Source: an uncultured Eubacteriales bacterium
GTDB taxonomy: Bacteria; Bacillota; Clostridia; Christensenellales; UBA1242
Reading direction: 5' to 3'
NCBI GenBank assembly: GCA_905187655.1
Contig: CAJJIV010000001.1
Location: 1-51,428 of the forward strand
DNA length: 51,428 nucleotides
The notes under the pieces were generated by a model. The model searched no databases and was not told the origin of the DNA. It worked only from the letters and a program-made list of their open reading frames with translations. The stretch's first letter is position 1, and each line of letters begins with the position of its first letter. The translations under genes were made by a program, and so were the position numbers. Positions 24,313 through 33,364 of the stretch are shown one piece after another.

Positions 24313-24885
24313 ATGACATTATTAACAGGATATTATGCTGACAAACAAAATTATGGCGAAATTGACCTTAATGCGTGTGCTGATAATTCCAAACGGGCTT
24401 ATATTAAATACCTAAAAGATTTGTGCAAACAGAGCATAAGCCTTGCCAAAGAATCTTTAACACATGGACATAAAAAAGAGGCTAAAAACAATTTAAATAA
24501 ATTTTATAATTACCATAAAAAACTTAATAAAATCAATCCGCTTAGTCCACTAGAATTTATAAATTATCTTAAAGACCAAGAAATTGACATTGCTGTTCAT
24601 AAACTGGGAGACATTGTAACAGAAATTAATTCTACAACTGGTGATAAAAGTTTTAAAACAAATAATAAATTGCAATACCAAAAAGATTATTTAATAAGGT
24701 ACATAACCGATTTGGCAAACCTTAAAGATAATAAAAGCATTGCAATTTTTTTGGCTCAAAGAGTTACCAGAACTTCCGGGGCTTCAGCAGAAAAGAGCAG
24801 TGTAGAAATACATTTAGATGTAGACTTAAAAAATGCATATGATAACTATTTAGAAAATCAAATGGACGATAAATTTAGTGATTAA
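24313..24885 (+). CDS. Helical protein, member A of a tandem paralogue family
   Basis: 190 residues, no recognised domain, no signal or membrane segment; rich in Lys, Asn and Leu and probably all alpha-helical. Residues 27-104 align without gaps to residues 33-110 of the next gene's product, about a quarter identical. This includes KR-x-Y-x3-L, AK near 45, G-x-KK-x-AK near 52-58 and the block LSPLEFINYLKDQEIDIA (77-94). It looks like the first of four related genes. Function unknown. AAGGAAGG precedes the ATG. Confidence 0.6.
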   Translation: MTLLTGYYADKQNYGEIDLNACADNSKRAYIKYLKDLCKQSISLAKESLTHGHKKEAKNNLNKFYNYHKKLNKINPLSPLEFINYLKDQEIDIAVHKLGDIVTEINSTTGDKSFKTNNKLQYQKDYLIRYITDLANLKDNKSIAIFLAQRVTRTSGASAEKSSVEIHLDVDLKNAYDNYLENQMDDKFSD

Positions 24886-24927
24886 CAAACAAAAATAAAA
24901 TATTAATAAAAGAAAGGGGGGAAAAAG

Positions 24928-25671
24928 ATGGCTTATTTATCAGAATTCGCATCAAAAATTAAGGAGCAATTTGGTTGCGATGGTTTAGCCCAAGAAACTA
25001 TTGATAGTGCAAAAGAAGTTGGCAAGCGAGTGTACTACGAAAAATTGCGTTACAAAAGTGTGGAATGTTTACAAATGGCAAAATGTCAAATGTCAAAAGG
25101 GGACAAAAAAAGTGCAAAAGCGTGGTTAGATGCACATAAGAAATTTCGCAAATTAGCAAAAGAAGTAAAGAATATGTCAACCAGCGCATTTTTTGCTAAG
25201 CTTGCACAACAAGAGAAAAGGGAAACAATGTATGTTCTGCAAGATATAATTGCAAAGTATGAAAAATTGGCAGGCAAAGAAAATCCTACCAAAGAACAAA
25301 AGCAACTGATGCAATATTATTCTGAAACAACCAAAGGATTGTATCAAATTTTGTCTGAATTGTATCAAAGTCCACAAATTGCCGAGTATTACCGAGCAAG
25401 CAAACTTGCTTATGATATGGGTGGTTGTAAAATTGATTTTAATAAAGAATTGCATGATGAATTAACTGGCAAAGCAAGAAAAATTGAGCCAGTAGTTTTA
25501 ACAGAAGACACTAAAACAACTTTACAAAGATTAGATAGTTTGTTTAATAAAGGTTATGACCTAAACGATAGCAAAAGCATATATCATCAATATTGTGCAA
25601 AATATGCTGTGGCACTTGGCTTGCAATTTGGCGTAATAAAGGGTCAAATACAACAAGGAGAAATTGAATAA
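24928..25671 (+). CDS. Helical protein, member B of the tandem family
   Basis: 247 residues, the longest of the four, soluble and helical. Residues 33-110 match member A without gaps. Residues 149-185 (PQIAEYYRASKLAYDMGG...) match residues 97-134 of the next product (PMLTNYFLASRLVESNGR...). So it carries both shared halves and may resemble the ancestral form. A run of six G forms the ribosome binding site. The stop overlaps the next start by one base (TAATG), implying coupled synthesis of B and C. Confidence 0.6.
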   Translation: MAYLSEFASKIKEQFGCDGLAQETIDSAKEVGKRVYYEKLRYKSVECLQMAKCQMSKGDKKSAKAWLDAHKKFRKLAKEVKNMSTSAFFAKLAQQEKRETMYVLQDIIAKYEKLAGKENPTKEQKQLMQYYSETTKGLYQILSELYQSPQIAEYYRASKLAYDMGGCKIDFNKELHDELTGKARKIEPVVLTEDTKTTLQRLDSLFNKGYDLNDSKSIYHQYCAKYAVALGLQFGVIKGQIQQGEIE

Positions 25672-26138
25672 TGGGTTCATTGATATTAGATTTTGGAACC
25701 AAGGTAACAAATTCAGATTGGGAATCTAGCAAAAATTACGAACAGGCATTAAGAGCGGGTAGAACGACATATCTTGAATTTGCAATATCGATAGCAAAAA
25801 CACCAAAAGCCCAAAAAGAAGTTGCGAAGTTAAGTGAATTGTCGCTAAAAGAGTTTTACATTTTATTGCGTGAAAGAGAGATTAAACTTGCTACATCTGG
25901 TGGGTTTGGAAAGCAGAATGAACAAGCGGAGAAATATGCAACAGAAATAAGAAATTGGCCAATGTTAACTAATTATTTTTTAGCTAGTAGATTGGTTGAA
26001 TCCAACGGAAGGTCAAGTCAAATTGGTTATTGTCAAATGGAGATAGACAAATATTTAGGACGTGCTAAAAGACAGTATATAACTCCAACCCCATATTGTC
26101 AGCGAGATAACCAAAATATAGGAAACGAAAATGAATAA
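25671..26138 (+). CDS. Helical protein, member C of the tandem family
   Basis: 155 residues, soluble. It has the shared block as LSLKEFYILLREREIKLA (57-74), closest to member A, and the second shared block PMLTNYFLASRLVESNG (97-113), closest to member B. A short polar C-terminus with several Gln and Asn follows. No catalytic motif is seen. It overlaps B by one base. Confidence 0.58.
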   Translation: MGSLILDFGTKVTNSDWESSKNYEQALRAGRTTYLEFAISIAKTPKAQKEVAKLSELSLKEFYILLREREIKLATSGGFGKQNEQAEKYATEIRNWPMLTNYFLASRLVESNGRSSQIGYCQMEIDKYLGRAKRQYITPTPYCQRDNQNIGNENE

Positions 26139-26149
26139 GGAGATTGTTC

Positions 26150-26758
26150 GTGGCATTATTTAATGATGTAAAAGAAGATATAAGAAAGCTTTCTTCAGCC
26201 GAAATTAACGATATTTTTGAAGATGCAAAATATATTTACCGATTAAAACTAGAAAAAGAAAGATATATATTAAATTCAATGTACGAGAACCAAAACAAAG
26301 ATAAAAACCACGAGGTGTTTGTAAGGAGTTGCGGAGCAAGACTTAATTCACTATCAAAGTCCATTGATTTAATTGAAGAAACCAAGGCTGAAGATTTCGC
26401 AGATATAATGGTCATTCAGTTTAAAGATGCGTTAACAGAATTGATGTCAGATTACCTTAAAGCATATATACCAAACCTTAAAAGAGCACAAACCATTGGA
26501 GAAGGCCATAAGGCATATACCTGGCAAAAAAAAGCGCTTAGGACCAAAGAGTTTTATGGATTAGCAATAGGAATTGTTAACGAAATACAATTAGAAATGA
26601 TTTCTGAGGACTTAAAAGATATTGTAAAACCCTATTTATGTCAACAAGTTGTTTTACAAAAAGGTGAAGTGGTAAATAATTGGAAGAGTCTATTAGATAA
26701 AGTAATAAAAGGTAAGGCACTAATTCAGTTAACGCAAGAAGACCAAACTGAACAATAA
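26150..26758 (+). CDS. Helical protein, probable divergent member D of the tandem family
   Basis: 202 residues, soluble and helical. The similarity to A-C is weaker: AKYIYRLKLEKERYIL at 26-41 and an F at 83 placed like the shared L/M-S-x3-F block. I call it a distant member by position and architecture. The start is GTG, seven bases after AGGAG; a TTG two codons earlier is too close. It ends just before a bidirectional terminator. Confidence 0.52.
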   Translation: MALFNDVKEDIRKLSSAEINDIFEDAKYIYRLKLEKERYILNSMYENQNKDKNHEVFVRSCGARLNSLSKSIDLIEETKAEDFADIMVIQFKDALTELMSDYLKAYIPNLKRAQTIGEGHKAYTWQKKALRTKEFYGLAIGIVNEIQLEMISEDLKDIVKPYLCQQVVLQKGEVVNNWKSLLDKVIKGKALIQLTQEDQTEQ

Positions 26759-26771
26759 ATTAAAATATTAA

Positions 26772-26806
26772 AAACCGCTAAAGTGTTTCTTTAGCGGTTT
26801 AATTTT
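26772..26806. terminator. Bidirectional terminator between the accessory unit and serS
   Basis: A perfect 12 bp stem (AAACCGCTAAAG/CTTTAGCGGTTT, 5-base loop) with T-rich DNA to the right and A-rich DNA to the left. It lies between convergent genes. Confidence 0.85.
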
Positions 26807-26811
26807 ATTTT

Positions 26812-28101
26812 TTAGTTCTTTTTAGGTTCAATTTTTGTTTTGCCACCCATATATGGTCGTAGTACTGTTGGAATATTTACACTGCCATCTTCATTTAAGT
26901 GATTTTCAATAAGTGCTATTAGCATTCTTGGTGGGGCAACAACGGTGTTATTTAGTGTGTGTGCAAAGTGGTTGCCGGTTGCATCTTTAAACTTAATTCC
27001 AAGTCTTCTTGCTTGGGCATCGGTAAGATTACTGCAAGAACCAACTTCAAAATATTTTTGCTGTCTAGGGCTCCAAGCCTCTACATCTAGACTTTTATAT
27101 TTAAGGTCGGCAAGGTCGCCTGAACAACAAATAAGTGTTCTAACAGGAATTTCCATAGAAACAAACAAATCCACAGTGTTTTGCCAAAGTTTTTTATACC
27201 AAGTTTCACTTTCTTCTGGCTTGCAAATTACTATCATTTCTTGCTTTTCAAATTGATGAATGCGGTAAATTCCTCGTTCTTCAATGCCGTGAGCACCTTT
27301 TTCTTTTCTAAAACAAGGCGAATAGCTAGTAAGAGTAAGTGGCAATTTCTTTTCATCAATAATTGTATTCATAAATCTGCCAATCATAGAATGTTCACTG
27401 GTGCCAATTAAATAAAGGTCTTCGCCTTCAATTTTGTACATCATATTGTCCATTTCATCAAAACTCATTACACCGGTAACTACATCGCTTCTAATCATAT
27501 ATGGTGGAATTACATAGGTAAAACCACGGTCAATCATAAAATCTCGAGCATAACTAAGTACGGCACTATGCAATCTGGCAATGTCCCCTGTTAAGTAATA
27601 AAAACCTTGCCCGCTTGTTCGCCTTGCACTATCTACATCTATGCCATCAAGATTTTCCAAAATGTCTAGATGGTAGGGAATATCAAAAGGTTTAAGTTTT
27701 GGTTCCAAAAATCTTTGACCCTCCACATTTTTGCTGTCATCTTCGCCAAGTGGCACATCATCAGCAATAATATTAGGAATGGTCATCATAATTTTTTTAA
27801 GTTCGCCGTTAAGCAAATTTTGATTTTCTTCTTCGGCAGAAATTTTTGAGTTTATTTCATTAACTTTTGCCTTGTTTTTGTCGGCTTCGGCGATATTCTT
27901 TTCTTTCATAAATTTGCCAATTAGTGAAGAAAGAGTGTTTCGTTCTGCTCTAAGGGTTTCTGCCTTAGTTTTGCTTTCTCTTATTTGTTTGTCTAGTTCA
28001 ACAGCCTTGTCAACCAAATTAAGCTTATGGTTTTGAAACTTTTTTTTAATATTTTCTTTAACAAGGTCTGGATTGGTTCTTAGCAAATTAATATCTATCA
28101 T
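26812..28101 (-). CDS. serS: Seryl-tRNA synthetase
   Basis: Charges tRNA-Ser. It has 429 residues, the standard length. The N-terminal coiled-coil arm (~30-100, rich in Glu, Lys and Ala) recognises the long variable arm of tRNA-Ser; the class II core has motif 2 (FRKEKGAHGIEERGIYRIHQF) and motif 3 (NNTVVAPPRMLIALIEN). The leader is only ~20 nt, so there is no T-box. Confidence 0.97.
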   Translation of the reverse strand: MIDINLLRTNPDLVKENIKKKFQNHKLNLVDKAVELDKQIRESKTKAETLRAERNTLSSLIGKFMKEKNIAEADKNKAKVNEINSKISAEEENQNLLNGELKKIMMTIPNIIADDVPLGEDDSKNVEGQRFLEPKLKPFDIPYHLDILENLDGIDVDSARRTSGQGFYYLTGDIARLHSAVLSYARDFMIDRGFTYVIPPYMIRSDVVTGVMSFDEMDNMMYKIEGEDLYLIGTSEHSMIGRFMNTIIDEKKLPLTLTSYSPCFRKEKGAHGIEERGIYRIHQFEKQEMIVICKPEESETWYKKLWQNTVDLFVSMEIPVRTLICCSGDLADLKYKSLDVEAWSPRQQKYFEVGSCSNLTDAQARRLGIKFKDATGNHFAHTLNNTVVAPPRMLIALIENHLNEDGSVNIPTVLRPYMGGKTKIEPKKN

Positions 28102-28129
28102 AGTAAAATGTCCTTTAATTTTTTGTATT

Positions 28130-28159
28130 ATTATAAACCCAACAACACAAGTTTGTCAA
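28130..28159 (-). promoter_or_regulatory. serS promoter
   Basis: On the minus strand TTGACA and TATAAT are 18 bp apart, placed directly after the stop codon of the upstream methyltransferase gene. serS can therefore be transcribed on its own. Confidence 0.8.
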
Positions 28160-28161
28160 TT

Positions 28162-29298
28162 TTAATTTGTATTATTCTTTTTGTCTGGCTTTTTGCCAAG
28201 GAAGGAATAGTAGGTGCATTCAATGTTTGCATTAAACAATTTTCGCTTTTTGTCAGCATGGCGATTTAATGCTTTTTCAACCGATTTATAGTTGGTAAGA
28301 AGATAGGCGCTCCAATTGTTTAAACCGTTAAGCATTTTGTTAAAATCTTTGTACATACCAGGTGCATCACACGAGTTGCCAATGCGGTAGCCATATGGCG
28401 GATTTGATATAATTACTCCAAAGTCATCTGTGGATTTAAAGTCTTTCATATCTCCAACTTCAAATTTAATTACATTATCCACCTTTGCATTCTTTGCGTG
28501 AAATTTGGCTATTTTTATGGCTTCTGGATTAATATCCTTGGCAATAATATTAGGCTTAAAATCGTGTAAAATGTTGCGTTTTGCTTCCGCTCTGACAGAG
28601 TCTATTGCACGCTGAGGGAAGTTCTTAAAGTGTTCAAAGTCAAAGTTTCGGTATAGTCCTGGCGCAATTTGTTTTGCAATTAGTGCGCACTCAATAGCAA
28701 TGGTTCCACTGCCACAAAATAAATCGGCAAATGGTTTTTCTTTGTTGTAAACAGAAAGTAAAATCATTGCGCTAGCAATTGTTTCTTTTATGGGTGCGGT
28801 GTAACTAAGAGTGCGGTAGCCACGCTTATGAAGCCCATCTCCTGATGAGTCTAGGTACACTTTTACAAGGTCATTTTCTATGTTAAAAACAACAACAGCT
28901 CGATAACCACTTTCAGTTATATCAGTTTTGTAATAATTTTTTAAGCGATCAATTATTGCTTTTTTACACACTCCGCCAGTTGCCTTAATTGCCATAAGTT
29001 TACTGTTTTTGCAATTTCCGTCTAGTAAAATGTGGTGGGTTGGGGTAAGGTAATCTTCAAACGGAATTTTTTTAACTTCGTTATAAAAGGTGTCAAAGTC
29101 AGTTGCAACAAACTCGGCAAGTTTAATTAAAACTCGCTCAGCTGTTCTTAGGTTAACATTAAGTTTTGCAAGACAGGTATAATCGCCTTCTAATTCAATT
29201 TTGCCTTCAATTGCCCTGGTGTCGGCGTAGCCAAGTTTTAACAATTCTCTTTTGGTAACCGCTTCTATTCCAAAAGCGGTTGTTACTGCAATTTTCAT
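28162..29298 (-). CDS. THUMP-domain RNA methyltransferase, RlmL-N/YpsC-like
   Basis: Probable 23S rRNA guanine-N2 methyltransferase of the RlmL N-terminal/YpsC type. It has 378 residues: an N-terminal THUMP RNA-binding domain (~1-160), then a Rossmann fold with FADLFCGSGTIAIECAL (SAM), AKDINPEAI and the N-methyltransferase motif SNPPYG. I start it at the ATG with AAAGGAAC upstream, not at one 12 codons earlier. Family is clear; target site inferred from homologues. Confidence 0.9.
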   Translation of the reverse strand: MKIAVTTAFGIEAVTKRELLKLGYADTRAIEGKIELEGDYTCLAKLNVNLRTAERVLIKLAEFVATDFDTFYNEVKKIPFEDYLTPTHHILLDGNCKNSKLMAIKATGGVCKKAIIDRLKNYYKTDITESGYRAVVVFNIENDLVKVYLDSSGDGLHKRGYRTLSYTAPIKETIASAMILLSVYNKEKPFADLFCGSGTIAIECALIAKQIAPGLYRNFDFEHFKNFPQRAIDSVRAEAKRNILHDFKPNIIAKDINPEAIKIAKFHAKNAKVDNVIKFEVGDMKDFKSTDDFGVIISNPPYGYRIGNSCDAPGMYKDFNKMLNGLNNWSAYLLTNYKSVEKALNRHADKKRKLFNANIECTYYSFLGKKPDKKNNTN

Positions 29299-29421
29299 AT
29301 TATTTGTTCCTTTAATGTTAATAAGTATAAACAAAATAACTAAAATTTCAATTGTTATTTAATATATTTTTAAATTGTTGACACAAGATGATACAATAAA
29401 AAGAGATAAGGAGAACTACAA

Positions 29422-29772
29422 ATGAATATTTATACATCTTCAAGATACTATAACACAAAAAAAGTTATTATATCCAATTACGGAACTCCAAAAGAACTTG
29501 CCGATTTTGAAATGGACTTTGCATCGCTTAATTACTGTTTAAATTCAGTTGAAAAGAGTTTGGCAGATCGCAAAATAGGTGAAGTTTTTAACCTGGACCC
29601 AAATGTAATTAATTTATCAAAGTCACAGCCCAATATGGTAAAGATTCTTAGTGAAATAGAAAGTTGTGGCGATCGCTATAATCCCAAAGAGCAGAAAATA
29701 GTTTCCGCTGTGCTTAAAAAAGTGTACTTTGATAAATACATAAAAACAAAAGAAGAACAAGAGCAAAAATAA
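29422..29772 (+). CDS. Unrecognised 116-residue protein
   Basis: Not recognised. It is a soluble, mixed helical protein (NIYTSSRYYNTKKVIISNYG at the start) with a charged C-terminus ending EEQEQK. AAGGAG lies eight bases before the ATG. It stands alone between the divergent methyltransferase gene and the dnaB promoter. No relation to the 24-26 kb family was seen. Confidence 0.55.
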   Translation: MNIYTSSRYYNTKKVIISNYGTPKELADFEMDFASLNYCLNSVEKSLADRKIGEVFNLDPNVINLSKSQPNMVKILSEIESCGDRYNPKEQKIVSAVLKKVYFDKYIKTKEEQEQK

Positions 29773-29835
29773 AATACGATTTTTAGGTCAATTTGTTTTG
29801 TGTATAAGTTAAGCTGTTGTGTTAATTTAACCCCC

Positions 29836-29864
29836 TTGACTTAATAGGGGCAATAAGTTATAAT
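29836..29864 (+). promoter_or_regulatory. dnaB promoter
   Basis: TTGACT and TATAAT are separated by 17 bp. The message starts about 20 nt before dnaB. It is the only promoter seen for the dnaB-alaS-33365-35005 unit. Confidence 0.8.
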
Positions 29865-29891
29865 AATATTACTAAAATCAATGGTGAAAAT

Positions 29892-31478
29892 ATGGCAAAA
29901 ACAAACGACAACAATACAAAGCAATTGGCACAAATAATGCCAAGTAATACCGAGGCTGAACTTGGTGTTTTGGGTAGTGCCCTTATAAGTGAAGATGCTT
30001 GCGTTGGCATAATGGGTAAACTTAAACCAACTGATTTTTACTCGGAAGTTAACCAAAAAGTTTTTGAAGCTATGTGTAATCTATACAAAAGAAATGTTGT
30101 AGTAGATTACATTACTTTAACTGATGAACTGGAACATATGAATATGTTAAACGGCGTTGGTGGTGCTGAATTTATTATGAGCTTAACTAACGTTGTGCCA
30201 AGTTCTGCAAGATGGACACAATATGTAGATATAGTTAAAAGATGTGCTACAAATCGCCGACTAATTGGTATATGTGACCGTGTTACACGAAAGGCATATA
30301 ACGGAGATGAAGATAGTCTTAATGAAGCCGAAAAGGGAGTATTTGAGCTTGCTGAAAGTGGGCAGGTTTCCGACCTTGAACATATTAACCCATATCTAGA
30401 TGTTGTAATGAGCAAGTTTGAAACCATTAATAAAAACGGTGGGCAACTTCAAGGTGTACCATCTGGATTTTATGCAATTGATGAAATTACGCGTGGTTGG
30501 CAAAATAGTGACCTTATTGTTATTGCTGCAAGACCAGCTGTTGGTAAAACTGCATTAAGTATGAATTTTATTGTAAATGCCGCCTTAAAAAAATATAAAT
30601 GTGCAGTATTTTCGTTAGAAATGAGCAAATCGCAATTAACTCAGCGTATGATATGTTCGGTTGCTGGGGTAGATATGAGTAAGGCATTATGCGGAAAACT
30701 TTCTAGCGCGGATTGGACAAAATTATTTAATGCACTAAACACATTAAAAGAATGTGAAATATATATTGATGACAGCACGCTTAATACACCGGCAGAGATA
30801 CTTAGCAAATGTCGAAAGTTAAAGAGAGAAAAGGGTTTGGACCTTATTATGATAGACTATTTGCAGTTAATGTACAGTGACAAAAAGTCGGATAACAGAC
30901 AAAGTGAAGTTGCAGATATTTCAAGAAGAATGAAGATATTGGCAAAAGAGCTTAATGTGCCAGTGCTGTTACTTAGTCAGTTAAACCGTTCGGTTGAAAC
31001 CAGAAAGGGTAAACCAGTTTTAAGTGACCTAAGAGAAACTGGTGCAATTGAACAAGATGCAGATATTGTTATGTTTATTCATAAGCCAGAAGAGATGAAG
31101 GGTGTTGAGCACGAAGATGCTCCAAGTGACTACACCGCAGAAATAATATTTGCAAAGCATCGTAGCGGTAAAGTTGGTAGCGTATACATTGGGTGGAAAG
31201 GTTCAAGAGTATCTTTTGTTAACCTGCCTAAAGATGGTGATATGCAAAGCTTAATGGAAGGTGCACCTCCTGAGCCAAAACGAATTAAAGGGCCAGAAAA
31301 AATTGAAAGTGGCGATTTTAACGACATATTTGTAGATGAGGCAAATTTGCCTCCGTTTGATGTAGAGTATAGCGGAGATGGTTCGCCTTTGCCTGAAGAT
31401 GAACCAGATTTTCCTTCTGAAGAAGAGGCACCACCTGTGCAAAAATTAGATGACCCCAATGGGGATATATTTGAATAA
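29892..31478 (+). CDS. dnaB: Replicative DNA helicase with an acidic C-terminal tail
   Basis: Hexameric 5'-3' helicase at the replication fork. Residues ~15-120 are the N-terminal primase-interacting domain. The RecA-like core has Walker A ARPAVGKTAL (213-222), Walker B LIMIDYLQLM (318-327) and the LLSQLNRSVE and RETGAIEQDAD blocks. Most DnaB proteins end soon after residue ~450, but here about 80 residues follow. They are rich in Asp, Glu and Pro, contain GDFNDIF near 474 and end NGDIFE. The site GGTGA precedes the ATG. Confidence 0.96.
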   Translation: MAKTNDNNTKQLAQIMPSNTEAELGVLGSALISEDACVGIMGKLKPTDFYSEVNQKVFEAMCNLYKRNVVVDYITLTDELEHMNMLNGVGGAEFIMSLTNVVPSSARWTQYVDIVKRCATNRRLIGICDRVTRKAYNGDEDSLNEAEKGVFELAESGQVSDLEHINPYLDVVMSKFETINKNGGQLQGVPSGFYAIDEITRGWQNSDLIVIAARPAVGKTALSMNFIVNAALKKYKCAVFSLEMSKSQLTQRMICSVAGVDMSKALCGKLSSADWTKLFNALNTLKECEIYIDDSTLNTPAEILSKCRKLKREKGLDLIMIDYLQLMYSDKKSDNRQSEVADISRRMKILAKELNVPVLLLSQLNRSVETRKGKPVLSDLRETGAIEQDADIVMFIHKPEEMKGVEHEDAPSDYTAEIIFAKHRSGKVGSVYIGWKGSRVSFVNLPKDGDMQSLMEGAPPEPKRIKGPEKIESGDFNDIFVDEANLPPFDVEYSGDGSPLPEDEPDFPSEEEAPPVQKLDDPNGDIFE

Positions 31479-31494
31479 AGGAAGTTAAAAATCT

Positions 31495-33336
31495 ATGAAA
31501 GTTACAAGTAAAGAGTTGCGAGATACTTGGATTAAATTTTATGAAAGTAAAGGACACAAAAATATTGGTGCGGTATCGCTAATTGGTGATGGAACAACAG
31601 GTGTTATGTTCAACGTTGCAGGAATGCAACCTTTAATGCCTTATCTACTTGGCAAAAAGCATCCAGATGGTACCAGACTTTGCAACGTTCAGGGCTGTAT
31701 AAGAACGGTTGATATTGATGAAGTGGGCGATGATTGCCACCTTACATTTTTTGAGATGATGGGGAATTGGAGTCTTGGCGACTATTTTAAAAAAGAGAAG
31801 ACTGCATGGACGGTGGAATTACTTACTGAAAAGTTTAAACTAGACATAAACAAATTGTGTTCAAGTGTTTTTGCCGGCAATGAAAGTGCTCCACGAGATG
31901 AAGAAACAGTCAATTTACTAAAAGACCTAGGAATTAAAGAAGAGAATATTTTTTATCTTGGGAAAAAAGAAAATGGTGAAGAAAACAACTGGTGGGAACT
32001 AGATGGCACAGTTGGCACACCTTGTGGTCCGGATAACGAGTGGTTTTATCCGTTGACAGATAAAAAGTGTTGTGATAATTGCGACATAAATTGCAAGTGT
32101 GGTCGATTTGTAGAAGTCGGTAACGATGTATATATGCAATACAAAAAAACAGCAAATGGTTATGAGCCTCTTGAAAACAAAAATGTTGACACAGGTTTTG
32201 GCTTTGAGCGTTGCTTAATGTTTTTAAATGGCTTAACTGATGTGTATAAAACAGACCTATTTGCAGATGTAATTAAAATAATTGAAACTGAATGTGGTGC
32301 AAAGTATGGCGAAGATGAGGGCAAAACCAGAATGATGCGTATTATTGCCGACCATACTAGAACAAGTGTTATGCTAATTGGTGATGTTAATGGAATAGTT
32401 CCAAGCAATGTTGGGGCTGGTTACATTTTAAGAAGAGTTATGCGAAGAGCAATAAGATATACAAGGCAACTTGGAGCAACACCTGACCTATTGAACAAAA
32501 TAGCCAAGCATTTTATAGAAGATATTTACTCCGAAGCTTATCCACTATTAAAAGAGAAAGAAGACTACATTTTGGCTGAAATCACCAAAGAAGTTGAAAA
32601 ATTTGATAAAATGCTGATTCAAGGCAGCAAAGAGTTTGAAAAAGTAATAGTTGGCATAGAACGAAAAAGAGAGTTTTTGCAAAAGACCGACCCTAATGCG
32701 GTAGTAGAAAATGTTATTAATGGCAAAACAGCTTTTAGATTATATGATACTTTTGGATTTCCTTTAGAATTAACAACCGAAATGGCAACCGAGCGAGGCT
32801 TTAAAGTTGATGTAGATGGGTTTAAAGAAGCCTTTAAAGAGCATCAAGAAAAGAGCCGAACGGTAGACAAAGGAACATTTAAAGGTGGCTTAGATGATAC
32901 TGGTGAACAGACCACTAAATTGCATACGGCGTGTCACTTGTTACTTTCTGGTCTTAGACACAAATTTGGCACCGAAGTGGAACAAAAGGGAAGCAATATA
33001 ACAAGTGAAAGATTAAGGTTTGATTTTAACTTTAATCGCCCGCTAACTTCGGAAGAAATAAAAGAACTAGAAGATTATGTAAATAATGCAATTAAAAGCG
33101 GAATAAAGGTAGAGAGAGTAGAACTTCCTTTTGCTGAGGCATTAAAACAAGGTGCCTATGGTGTTCATAAGGCCGAGCCAACCGACATTGTTTCGATATA
33201 TAAAATTGGGGACTTAGATTTTCAAATATGCGGTGGCCCTCATGTTAAAAACACAAGCGAAATAGGTAAATTTAAAATTACCAAAGAGCAGAGTAGCAGT
33301 AGTGGCATAAGAAGAATTAGGGCTGAAATAGAATAG
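31495..33336 (+). CDS. alaS: Short alanyl-tRNA synthetase lacking the C-terminal domain
   Basis: Charges tRNA-Ala and, through its editing domain, should clear Ser-tRNA. It has 613 residues, against ~870 usually. The class II catalytic core (1-~440) is complete (MFNVAGMQPLMPYLLG, GCIRTVDIDEVG, FFEMMGNWSLGDYF). The editing domain keeps zinc ligands HTACH (477-481) and CGGPH (579-583; normally CGGTH). The beta-barrel linker before HTACH is nearly absent, and the protein stops right after the editing domain (GIRRIRAEIE), so the DHHA1/C-Ala domain is missing. An extra Cys-rich stretch is at 192-202. No frameshifted remainder follows. It could be the sole AlaRS or a second, related copy. Confidence 0.9.
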   Translation: MKVTSKELRDTWIKFYESKGHKNIGAVSLIGDGTTGVMFNVAGMQPLMPYLLGKKHPDGTRLCNVQGCIRTVDIDEVGDDCHLTFFEMMGNWSLGDYFKKEKTAWTVELLTEKFKLDINKLCSSVFAGNESAPRDEETVNLLKDLGIKEENIFYLGKKENGEENNWWELDGTVGTPCGPDNEWFYPLTDKKCCDNCDINCKCGRFVEVGNDVYMQYKKTANGYEPLENKNVDTGFGFERCLMFLNGLTDVYKTDLFADVIKIIETECGAKYGEDEGKTRMMRIIADHTRTSVMLIGDVNGIVPSNVGAGYILRRVMRRAIRYTRQLGATPDLLNKIAKHFIEDIYSEAYPLLKEKEDYILAEITKEVEKFDKMLIQGSKEFEKVIVGIERKREFLQKTDPNAVVENVINGKTAFRLYDTFGFPLELTTEMATERGFKVDVDGFKEAFKEHQEKSRTVDKGTFKGGLDDTGEQTTKLHTACHLLLSGLRHKFGTEVEQKGSNITSERLRFDFNFNRPLTSEEIKELEDYVNNAIKSGIKVERVELPFAEALKQGAYGVHKAEPTDIVSIYKIGDLDFQICGGPHVKNTSEIGKFKITKEQSSSSGIRRIRAEIE

Positions 33337-33364
33337 ATAATAAAGGTAATAGAATAAAGGGCAA

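Noticed and set aside
28101..28130. T-box leader for serS
   Set aside because: The predicted leader is only about 20 nt, with no specifier stem or T-box sequence.
33300..33364. Frameshift explaining the short alanyl-tRNA synthetase
   Set aside because: No C-Ala-like sequence follows in any frame; the next gene starts 28 bp later with its own ribosome binding site.
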